64,000 nt of DNA from Oegoconia quadripuncta (Eukaryota > Arthropoda > Insecta > Lepidoptera > Autostichidae): positions 36,266,778-36,330,777 of the forward strand of contig OX438744.1 of assembly GCA_949316235.1 (NCBI GenBank). Direction: 5' to 3'. The notes beneath the pieces were generated by a model. It saw only the letters and a list, made by a program, of their open reading frames with translations. It made no database searches and was not told where the DNA came from. Below are positions 54,832 to 63,439 of the stretch, piece by piece (position 1 is the stretch's first letter; the number at the start of each line of letters is the position of its first letter). A program made the position numbers and the translations under genes.

Positions 54832-55113
54832 AAATAAATAATAAATATAAATAAATATCCTTGGACATATACAGACAGCGCCATCTAGTTCCACGCTAAG
54901 CAACTAGGCTTGTGTTGTGGGTACCAGATGGTTGATACACTACACAAATACATTTTTTTTTGTAAATAAATACGTATATAAATAAAAAACATCCATAACT
55001 CGGGTACACATGTCCGTATTCATCGTACAAACATATGCCCCTAGCGGGATTTGAACCCGCGACCTTTTGGTATAGCAGCAGAGTGTCTAGCCACTACACC
55101 AAACAGGTCGTCG
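54832..55113 (-). mobile_element. SINE-B inside SINE-A
   Basis: Tail AAATAAATAATAAAT, CAGACAGCGCCATCTAG, AACATCCATAACTCGGG, GCGGGATTTGAACCCGCGACC, ACTACACCAAACAGGTCGTC. A short TCAAT-type repeat brackets it. Confidence 0.88.
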
Positions 55114-55140
55114 TCAATGTAAACAACATAGGGTTTACGA

Positions 55141-55456
55141 ATCAAACTCAAATTCAAATCATTTATTTCATTCCTTATGTTTTGTTCTGATAACATTATA
55201 GTGTACTGTATCAATAAGGACCTTGTGAAGGCACAGCAACATCAGAGAGTAGCATGCACTAATTTAAATAATTACATAAAATTGTTAATACATTATTTAC
55301 AAGCTAGATATTTAACCTATTATTTTATCATATGTATTTTTACCTTTGTATTCCAATTATATTAATTTTTCTTTTAAATTATTTATTAATATGATATAAT
55401 ATATATATATATCTATTTATATTTTATTATTATTATTTATTTATGTCATTCATTCA
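55141..55456 (-). mobile_element. AT-rich insert with CAAACTC hexamer tail
   Basis: Begins ATCAAACTCAAATTCAAATC, the complement of a LINE-J-like tail, and carries ~300 bp of AT-rich sequence without a recognisable frame. It ends where SINE-A resumes. Confidence 0.6.
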
Positions 55457-55672
55457 TCGGAGGTCGCGGGTTCGATCCCCAGAGGGGTACATATTTAGTC
55501 TCGGTTTGGTTGGTGGTAGGGTATTTTAAATGACCGCCTGGCTAGTTACCACCATCTTATCTAATTCTGCCGCCAAGCAGCAATATTAACAGCATTGTTG
55601 TGTACCTTTTGTCAGAGATAAGGTAGCCAGTCCTGCAAATGAGATGGGATTTCCTGGTCAGTACGTTTAATT

Positions 55673-56468
55673 CTCTGGCTTTCTTATCCTTCACACCGCA
55701 ACACAAGGCTTTAATATTTGGCAACAGAAATAAATAAAAATCACATGATATAACCCATAACGCATTAATCAATGTCATCTCATCATGACGTACAACTATT
55801 ACAAGAGCAAAGCCCCAGGGCAAACCCAGTTATGCCCAAACAAAACACAACTCATTGATAAAACTAAGCCGCCCGAGCACAGCAAATTATCGCAACGCAC
55901 GGTCGTCGACCCGCCGTTATAAGAGAAATGGCTTACGTAACCCCAGGCCTTGGATCATGAACTGGTGGTTGGTTACAGACTTGTATCACAGTGCTTATAT
56001 AATTATCGGTGGTATAGTAACATAACTGAACACAGGCTCAGTTTAACACTGTGACAATGACTGATCAATGTTAGCGAGTGTGCTGGTTATTGATGAACCC
56101 CACTGTCTCATCTCAAGTGAGATTGTATTCAAACGCGAAACCAGTTTTTAATAAAAAAAAAACCACAAATTATGTGTATCTCATCAAGGGTATGGTTTAA
56201 ACGTATAATTAATTGAATCACTTTGCTAATGATGAAGCAGCTTATCTGATGGAAACTGATTGCTACTGCTCATGACATCTGCAGTCTTCAAAGCAAAATG
56301 TCTAACCTTCGACCTCCAATAAAGAGTAACAGACAAACAGAGGATCCAAAGGAGGAATGATCATGACAAGGTTTACTTTGATTGTAAAAACGTAAAATAT
56401 TGTTTCATTTTTAATTAGATTTTCATTGTTATCTTGGATTAGGCTGGTCCTCTAATATGTAGGTAGAG
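55673..56468. other. No gene; CpG block only
   Basis: Apart from the CpG-dense block at 55880-55970 there is no repeat or frame I can support. The 88-codon minus frame at 55557-55823 overlaps SINE-A and is not a gene. Confidence 0.5.
55880..55970 (-). other. CpG-dense motif block (GGTCGTCGACCC)
   Basis: GCACGGTCGTCGACCCGCCG, AGAGAAATGGCTTACGTAACC, CCAGGCCTTGG. It aligns in the same order with 57640-57715. Not coding as far as I can see. Confidence 0.4.
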
Positions 56469-56705
56469 GTATCGTGTAGTCGTGGGGAGCTCTGTGAAAT
56501 TAGTCACTGTGCACCATGAACCTGGGGAACTACGCTTTCGTTGTAGAACTTATCTTTCACTGCGTCACGAACAAGGTAGAGATTTAGAGTAGTCGAGGAG
56601 ATCTCAGTATAGTCACAGTCGACCATGATCCTGAATTCATGGGAAACTACGCATGCGTCGTAGGCCCTTCTGCCTGATAGACACTTCGTCAGATGTTTAG
56701 CGGAG
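56469..56705. repeat. Diverged tandem pair (~120-bp unit)
   Basis: GTAGTCGTGGGGAGCTCTGTG...ACCATGAACCTG...GGGAACTACGC and GTAGTCGAGGAGATCTCAGTA...ACCATGATCCTG...GGGAAACTACGC are parallel units. The second contains TACGCATGCGTCGTA, a near palindrome. Confidence 0.7.
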
Positions 56706-56874
56706 GAAAGTTTTGTCTATATACAATACTGTATCTTGTGCTATACTTTATACACTATGACAGGAAATGTTAAGATTACATAATCCGTTTTTATCACTTG
56801 TTGTATGTAGTCAGGTTGTAGAACTGTAGATATTCCTGTCTCTTCCTTTTTACAAGATTTTATTTATGCATATT

Positions 56875-56912
56875 CATACTTATACATATGTTAAGACATA
56901 TGTATAAGTATG
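56875..56912. repeat. 17-bp perfect hairpin
   Basis: CATACTTATACATATGT, loop TAAG, then the exact complement. AT-rich; no T-run characteristic of a terminator follows. Confidence 0.9.
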
Positions 56913-56929
56913 TAAATTGCCCATTTCAA

Positions 56930-57195
56930 AATTTGCAAAGCATTTTTCAATCACTTGCTGGTATCTGATTGAGCTGAAATTTGGCATATTTATGTAAGTT
57001 CGGAGACAATGACATATTGGTACCATCCGGCTGATCTGATGATGAAGCCGGGATGTAGGGACTGGAACTCTCTGATGGCAAGATAGTCAAGTTTGGACTA
57101 GTTTGTTTTTTTTGCCATGAGTACTTTTCATTACACATGATGACGAGGGTATGAAGATAGAGCCAGAAGATTGCTACTGGAACTCCTTGGTGGAC
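56930..57195 (-). repeat. ~270-bp dispersed repeat, copy 2
   Basis: Reverse-strand partner of 30262-30540, colinear from TTTGCAAAGCATTTTTCAA to GAAGATTGCTACTGGAACTCC. Confidence 0.7.
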
Positions 57196-57594
57196 TTTAT
57201 GTTACTCGTTTTTGTACTATAATAATATGTGATAATCATGATGGAGCATTAAAACCTTGTTTTCAAAAGTATTTTTAAAGTAGAAGTTATTTCAATAGTT
57301 CCTATAGCGCTTGACCATTACCACATCTAATGTTAAGTTAAGTATGAGGCAGACTGTATAAGTGCGCCAGCTGATGAACCTCCGAGTTATTCAAGAACCA
57401 GTTATTCCTGAATTCCCTGGTGTCCAAATTCGATAACAGTTATTTAGAAGATCTTGAAGACTTGAGGAATTAGGATAGTATCAGATAGTGAACGATGACG
57501 AGCTCTTGGCGAGTTGAAGAAAAACGGAATGCCACTACCATCATGCAGGAAGAAAGTAACGTAGGAAGGAGCATACAAAGACACACTAACACAG

Positions 57595-57720
57595 CGGCAG
57601 CATGCGCGTACGCAATCCACGCGAATATCATAACGCGAAGTGCGGTCGTCGACCCACGGTGACGCAACAAGAAATGGTTTGCGTAACCCGCCAGCCGGGC
57701 CTTGAACTGCGTGTGTGAAC
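57595..57720 (-). other. CpG-dense motif block
   Basis: GCGGTCGTCGACCCACGGTG, AGAAATGGTTTGCGTAACCC, CCGGGCCTTGAACTGCG. A colinear but diverged copy of 55880-55970. The minus-strand frame 57470-57745 (91 codons) crosses it and is unrecognised. Confidence 0.4.
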
Positions 57721-57974
57721 CGATTGTGGAAGGAAGTGTGTACAAATTGAATAGTGATTTTTCAGGTCCCTTTAGGAAGTGAAAGTTTACTGAACAAACA
57801 TCATATTCCGAAAACGTTCAGACTGCTTTCTTAAAAAAAACAAAACAATGTTTTGACTTTCAACCTAGCTACAGAATATTTATAAGTCTACCTCAGCATT
57901 GCTTGCAGCGAAATTACTGCAGTAGTGATTAGTTCAGTCAGTTGGTACAGTATTTCATGAATAGAAGATGTGGG

Positions 57975-58572
57975 TATAGGTACTCGTGGCGCAGTCGCTA
58001 TTCGTTTTCGATTAGCGAAGTTAAGCAATGTCTGGCGCAATCAGTCTTTTTTTTCTTTTTTTTTTATGCACAACGGGTTTGTACTTGACCTCAATCACAC
58101 CTGATGTTAAGTGAAGATGAGGTCGAATTTGGAAGTGTATACTGGCCCGGAAACCCCAACACATTTGGAGGACTGGCTATCTTATCTCTGACAACCGGAA
58201 CACAACAATGCTATTAACATTGCTGCTTGTCGGCAGATTTAGATAAGATGGAGGTAGCTAGCCAGGCGGACATTTAAAATGCCCTACCACCAACCAAACC
58301 GAGTACTTAAACATGTATCGAACCCGCGACCTCCGAATCTTAAACCCAATCTTATACGTTAAATCGTCGGTCCCGGTTGTTTTCAATTGAAAGCAGTCGT
58401 TAAGCCAAGTCGGTGGCCTACAACAAAAAAACTACAAATACTACTACTAGTTTGACACAAATCCACCAATCCACACTGGGCCAGCGTGGTGGATTATCGC
58501 CCACTCGATCATCTCCCAATCAAAGGAGGCTGTACCCCAACAATGAGGACATTTAAGGCTGTTGATGATGAG
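57975..58572 (+). mobile_element. 5S rRNA-derived SINE split by SINE-A
   Basis: CGTGGCGCAGTCGCTATTCG, GATTAGCGAAGTTAAGCAAT, GTCTGGCGCAATCAGTC: box-A-like 5S sequence (5S rRNA has GAAGTTAAGCAAC). After SINE-A come ACGTTAAATCGTCGGTCCCGG, GTCGTTAAGCCAAGTCGG, then ACACTGGGCCAGCGTGGTGG and a GTTGATGATGAG tail. Confidence 0.75.
58036..58357 (-). mobile_element. SINE-A inside the 5S-like SINE
   Basis: T-run, ATGCACAACGGGTTTG, GGACTGGCTATCTTATC, GCTTGTCGGCAGATTTAG, ATCGAACCCGCGACCTCCG. The box A end is lost and the junctions lack the 5S-SINE segment between CAGTC and ACGTTAAA, so the join is not a clean insertion. Confidence 0.87.
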
Positions 58573-58794
58573 ATCTAGGTATACTCAAACTGCGCTTCAA
58601 TTCAATACTCAGTTTTTGTATATAGGCGTCCGACACTCAAATTACCTCGTCATCGATCGTCGAGAGTACATCACGAAATTTCCCAATATGCCTTTTCAGA
58701 AATCACATCAAAGCTATACATATATACAAGTACCTACCTACTTCTCCAACATTTCTATTTATCCAGGTATCAACACCTAATAGTATTGGATAAT

Positions 58795-58925
58795 TGCCGG
58801 TGGTGATCGCCGAGGGGAGCTGTGCGCACGCGCTTCCTCGAATGAGTTCCGCGCAGGTTCAAGGCCCGAGTTACGTAAACGCTTCCTCGCGACTCGCGAC
58901 TGCGCGTTTCACCTTACGTCACGTG
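58795..58925 (+). other. CpG-dense segment with TCAAGGCCCG motif
   Basis: GCGCACGCGCTTCCTCGAATG, GCGCAGGTTCAAGGCCCGAG, TTACGTAAACGCTTCC, CTTACGTCACGTGACAG. It shares GCGCACGCGCTTCCTC and GGTTCAAGGCCCG with 49310-49450 in a different order. The end contains an E-box CACGTG next to TACGTCA. Confidence 0.4.
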
Positions 58926-59372
58926 ACAGAAATTATAATTGCAAGCTTCTAATTTTATAATGTGCGCATTGTTTGCTCTTGCAACACTTTCTTTGGCGAT
59001 TGTCGGGGTGTTTCCTGGAGTGGTATTCTAAATAATGCACACAAACATTTCTTCTTTTAGATACCTAAGTAGATACCTACTTATGTAACTGACCATAGTT
59101 GTTATTTTTATGAATACAAACGCTATGGCAAATCGCAGCATTACGATGTATGATTTCATCAACGAATTAGATATGTTCCTCGTAAGTATCAAAATATGTT
59201 GTAAAACGAAAACAACATTCCAAGATCAAAATCAGAGCGTTTGCATTGGATATCAGAAATCGTAGCACGACTCGTAGTCCCATGCTACGGCTACATGGGA
59301 TTAGTAAGTTCGTTCGAACTTATCTAAGGTAGGTAAGGAATAATCTTTTTAATTAATTTAAATTTATTTTTA

Positions 59373-59702
59373 ACCGCTTCCGTGGCTCAATGTCAACAAC
59401 ATTGGGTTTACTATTCGGAGGTCGCGGGTTCGATCCCCAGCGGGGTACATGTTTAAGTACTCGGTTTGGATGGTGGCAGGGCATTTTAAAATGACCGGCT
59501 GGCTAGTTACCACCATCTTATCTAAATCTGCAGCCAAGCAGCAATACTAACAGTATTGTTGTGTACCGTTTATTAGAGATAAGATAGCCAGTCCTCCAAA
59601 TATGTTTTTCGGGTGGTCAGTACGCTTCCACCTTCGACCTCATTTTCATTTTACATCATGTGTGATTGAGGCCAAGTACTAACCCGTTGGGCATAAAAAA
59701 AT
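59373..59702 (+). mobile_element. SINE-A, full length
   Basis: ACCGCTTCCGTGGCTCAATG, GGTTCGATCCCCAGCGGGGTA, GTACTCGGTTTGGATGG, GCAGCCAAGCAGCAATACTAA, GGTCAGTACGCTTCCACC, tail CCCGTTGGGCATAAAAAA. Confidence 0.92.
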
Positions 59703-59892
59703 CTAGATAAGCTAGGTGATTCACATCACAATATACATCAACAGCTGCAAGTCCACTATGGATAAGGTTCTCCCAGGGCGCTATTTCACTCTGCGGGCAG
59801 GAGGATTGACGCGCAGATTTTGCGGAGTTCTCCAATGACCCTTCTGTCTAAATTCTCCGTAAATTCTAGATATTACCCGCCTCCACACTCCT

Positions 59893-60000
59893 CCCACTCC
59901 TGTAAGCCAGGATCAACAGTGGTACTCTGCACGGCGCCTACTGAAAGTGGACGGTGCCCTACGTGTCTCTATTGCTACCTTGGGCCCCAGACTAATTAAA
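59893..60000 (+). other. Duplicated short frame, copy 2
   Basis: One frame reads TPVSQDQQWYSARRLLKVDG then ALRVSIATLGPRLIK, a diverged copy of 22661-22783, without upstream continuity. It ends at the tail of LINE-P. Unrecognised. Confidence 0.35.
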
Positions 60001-60443
60001 TACAAATACAAATAGTTTATTTGTCAGAACACAGTAAAAGAGATGTTAAGTATAGTTCGTCCACAATGAGTTCAACCTGCATGCAGGTGTGCAAATGGTT
60101 TCAGGTTCCGTTTAATTACTAATGTATCAGATACTTTTCAACAATTCGTATTATCTTATCACATAATATCATCTAATTATTTTTTAAATTCTAAATATTC
60201 CTTAACACTATAGAAACAATTTGACGTAAGCCATTTTATTAATTTCGTTCTAAATAAATTTATGCTATTTTCTAATTTAAGTTCGTCAGGTAATTTATTA
60301 TAAATGCAAATACACATATTATAAACATTCTTACTATAAATGTATGTGCGGCAAGGAGGTTGATATAATAAGTTTCTGTATTGACTTCTGGTGTGCCTTT
60401 CATTACATTCGATTCTATTATATATTAATATATTAAAGAAAAG
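60001..60443 (-). pseudogene. LINE-P RT C-terminus (ATG-less frame)
   Basis: A minus-strand frame without ATG, 60177-60443 (88 codons plus stop), reads NERHTRSQYRNLLYQPPCRT, YIYSKNVYNMCICIYNKLPD, ELKLENSINLFRTKLIKWL, NCFYSVKEYLEFKK. YNKLP.E...FK..L..WL....FY...E is the end of a CR1/jockey-type reverse transcriptase. The 3' UTR runs to an AATACAAATA-type tail at 60001. 5'-truncated. Confidence 0.8.
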
Positions 60444-60842
60444 TTAAAGTTCCATTCTCATAGAACCCATCATCAGAACAGGGTTATGACGAACATGGGA
60501 GCACGATGGAAGTATGTCCTATTACATGAAAATAATTTTCCGAATTGGTTTATATATGACTTCTGTACTGAGGTCCTAACAAATATAAAAAAATATATAA
60601 TCGAATATACCGAACAGAAATAGCTATATCTATTGCCAGCTAATTAATTGTTAAATACGTCTCATAGGAATGGAAGATTAGGAGGATACAAAACTACAAT
60701 TAGCTTTTTTCCAAATTCAAAATTGTGTGTCAGAGAGTTTCTTGCGTCATTTCTTCTCTTCGATAATCTCGAAAATCTCTATAATTAAGTCTCTAAATTC
60801 CCCCATACAACGCCCTAAGCCGAGGTTCGAGTTCTGCGTGGG

Positions 60843-61798
60843 CGTTTTATTCGATGATATTTTTGAAAAAAAAAAAAAAAACTACCTATGCCAATACTTG
60901 AATTCCTTGAATTTCACTTATATTTTTTCCTTACGGTAAAAAAAACTCATCCGGTGTGTTTATTGCGAATACGGCAAGTCCTCCCTCGGATCCAAATACC
61001 GAAAAAATCCATAACATTTGTGTTGAATTCTCTCTGTTCAGAACATCATGATTGGATACACATAACCTAATTTCAATTACTTTACCAACGGCAAAACATC
61101 GGCGCACGCGTCGCATTGACATTCGTGGACAACCGACGCCTAAGGGTTTAGGCGTCGGTTGCAACCACCTTTTCGTCCTGTTGCATGCAGTCATCGCTAT
61201 CGCGCTCGCCCCTCCGCCACCGCCCGGTTAAGCCGAAAAAGCCCTAAGAACTGTCAGCGAGTTCTAGTCTATAAAAAAAAACACCAGAGCGTTTTCAAAT
61301 CAATGCACCACTCTCTCACTCTAAACTGTATACGTACCTAATCGTTAATCTGCACATTATGCGAGTGGTAAGTATACGTCAAACAACCACCGCTACAGCG
61401 CAAACGCACTGTTTCGTTCACTTCCCCCAGCTCAGGCGTTATACAACAGGAAGGCGGGGGTGTGGCCCGGACGCGAGTGAAAGTGGGGCCGACGACCTCC
61501 CGCCACGAATGTCAATGCGACGCGTGCGCCGATGTTTTGCCGTTGGTAAAGTAATTGAAATTAGGTTATGTGTATCAAATGATGATGTTCTGAACAGAGA
61601 GAATGCAACACAAATGTTATGGTTTTTTTCGGTATTTGGATCCGAGGGAGGACTTGCCGTATTTGCAATAAACATAGCGGATGAGTTTTTTTACCGTAAG
61701 GAAAAAAATAGGGCATATTGAGTAAGTGAAATTCACGTAATTCAAGTATTGCCATAGGTAGTTTTTTTTTTTTTCAAAACTATCATCGAATAAAACGT
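60843..61798. mobile_element. ~956-bp foldback element
   Basis: Arms 60843-61128 and 61503-61798 are long imperfect inverted repeats (CGTTTTATTCGATGATA, A-run, CTACCTATGCCAATACTTG, CCTTACGGTAAAAAA, GACTTGCCGT/complement, ATGTTTTGCCGTTGG). The ~370-bp centre is unique and GC-richer, starting with a 13-bp perfect hairpin (61131-61160). Both arms encode the same ~65-codon stretch (MSMRRVRRCFAVGKVIEIRL), but most amino-acid positions that differ suggest no selection on it. Confidence 0.85.
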
Positions 61799-62262
61799 GT
61801 CATTTGATGGTCGCGTTTGTAGCCTATACCACATAATTACATCATTAAATTAAATAAATCTTATCTTATCACCATCTTATCTAAATCTGCCGCCAAGCAG
61901 CAATGTTGATAGCATTGTTGTGTTCCGGTTCTCAGAGATAAGATAGCCAGTCCCCCAAATAAGATGGGGTTTCCGGGTCAGTATGCTACCACCTTCGGCC
62001 TCATCTTCACTTAACATCAGGTGTGATTGAGGTCAAGTGCTAGCCCGTTGTGGATAAAAAAAAAAAACAAAATTGGGGAAAATATGAGTTCTAAATAAAT
62101 TTCGTACGATAGGAACCCTACGAATCCCGCCAGACGCTTATCAATCGCCGCCAGTCGCGTGCTTCGATGATGATTTAAAAAAAAAACCACCTATACCAAA
62201 AACTTCTATTTGATTTACCTAATATGCCCTATTTTTTTCCTTACGGTAAAAAAACTTATTTT
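61775..62262. mobile_element. Foldback-associated sequence carrying SINE-A
   Basis: TTTCAAAACTATCATCGAAT, CATTTGATGGTCGCG, ACCACATAATTACATCATT, then SINE-A, then CGATAGGAACCCTACGAATC and CTATACCAAAAACTTC. Colinear with 42060-42362. Confidence 0.7.
61868..62062 (+). mobile_element. SINE-A, 5'-truncated
   Basis: ACCATCTTATCTAAATCTGCC, GTTCCGGTTCTCAGAG, GGGTTTCCGGGTCAGTATGC, TTCACTTAACATCAGGTGTG, tail GTTGTGGATAAAAAAAA. The tRNA-like head is absent. Confidence 0.88.
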
Positions 62263-62462
62263 TAAATTTTTGAATATGACGACCACCAGTAACGTACTAG
62301 TAGGTAGATAATAAAGAGATATTTAGACCTAAGAGCTGGCGTATACCTACATTGCTAAGCAGCTGAGCTTATGGCGCCTGCGTCGGAAGCGAGTTGGACG
62401 GCGTATTTTTACTATAAAATATATTTTTGTGACTCTGTCAAAAATTTTTGTTGTTACGTACT

Positions 62463-62642
62463 AGTATCTAACTAATATTATATAAATGCGAACGTTTGGA
62501 TGATTGTTTGTTGCTCAACTACGGCAAGCTGATGAACGGATTTGTATGAAATTTGGTATATAGGAACATACTCTGGATTAAATCATAGAATATTTTTTAT
62601 CCCGATAAAGTGAGTAGTTTCCGCGGGATAAATAAATAAAAA
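62463..62642 (+). mobile_element. Helitron-like short repeat
   Basis: CTAACTAATATTATATAAATG, CGAACGTTTGGATGATTG, GATGAACGGATTTGTATG, AAAGTGAGTAGTTTCCGCGGG. Colinear with 42955-43165. Confidence 0.68.
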
Positions 62643-62774
62643 CAAAAAAAAATATCTTTATTTCGTTACATCATCTTATCAGACATAAGATGTCCACTAC
62701 TAAACATATCCCCCATAGATTTCCAGTGCAACCAGTTGGAAACGGCCTGGATCTGGATCCATTATTTACTTTTT

Positions 62775-62999
62775 TTTGGAAGCGTACTGATCTGGAAACC
62801 CCAAGACATTTGGACGACTGGCTATCTAAACTCTGACAACCGGAACACAACAATGCTATTAACATTGCTGATTGGCGGCAGATTTAGTTAAGATGATGGT
62901 AGCTATAGCCAGGCGGACATTTAAAATGCCCTGGGATCGAACCCGCGACCTCCGAATCGTAAACCCAATGTTGTTTACATTCAGCCACGGAGGCGGTTC
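62775..62999 (-). mobile_element. SINE-A, lacking 3' tail and middle head part
   Basis: GGAAGCGTACTGATCTGGAAA, GACTGGCTATCTAAACTC, GATTGGCGGCAGATTTAG, GGGATCGAACCCGCGACC, TACATTCAGCCACGGAGGCGG. The ACCACCAACCAAACCGAG segment is deleted. Confidence 0.9.
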
Positions 63000-63024
63000 G
63001 TTTCAGTAACTTCCAATTTGCTAA

Positions 63025-63200
63025 CTCTCCGCCCGCGGCAACGCCCGCGTCCAATTACTTTATCGTAAGATATCCCTGGGCAATCTTTTACTGCCAATGA
63101 AAAGTATCCTTTCTTCTCCCAGTATCTTCTGCCTGTTTGACAAATTGCAGCCAAATCCGTTCTGTCAATGCAAACTCTCGCATTTATAATACGGTAGTTA
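63025..63200 (-). mobile_element. Helitron-like short repeat
   Basis: CTCTCCGCCCGCGGCAACGCC, TTATCGTAAGATATCC, TTGCAGCCAAATCCG, AACTCTCGCATTTATAATACG. A diverged reverse copy of the family. Confidence 0.6.
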
Positions 63201-63439
63201 AATTAGTTAGATATTTGTAGGTTGAATAAATAGATGCTTCTACATTTTCCACCTTTATAAAATAAAGCTTACAGTATATAAGGACCCAATTTATTAAATT
63301 CCGCCTGTTATTTTCCCATGGGACTTCGTGATGTCACAAGTGCAAATCCACCAAAGACGAGTTTCTTAAATACATTTGGAAGTGAATGAAGCAAATTGTT
63401 GTGATATGCTTTAGAAGTGTGAACTCTGTCAAACCATTC

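Larger units (their letters stand above)
54812..55672 (+). mobile_element. SINE-A interrupted twice
   Basis: The head CCGCCTCCGTAACTCAA (54812-54831) continues at 55114 (TCAATGTAAACAACATAGGGT to TTACGA, 55140) and then at 55457 (TCGGAGGTCGCGGGTTCGATC to CCTGGTCAGTACG). A minus-strand SINE-B occupies the first gap and an AT-rich LINE-J-like insert the second. Confidence 0.82.

Noticed and set aside
56875..56912. Bacterial-type terminator or miRNA precursor
   Set aside because: The stem is only 17 bp of AT-rich DNA with no T-run and too short for a typical animal pre-miRNA.
57470..57745. 91-codon minus frame with a hydrophobic stretch
   Set aside because: Could suggest a membrane protein, but it overlaps a CpG-dense non-coding motif block found in diverged copies that do not keep the frame.
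61359..61721. 120-codon frame in the foldback element
   Set aside because: Present in both arms, but most visible differences change the amino acid, so no sign of selection on protein.
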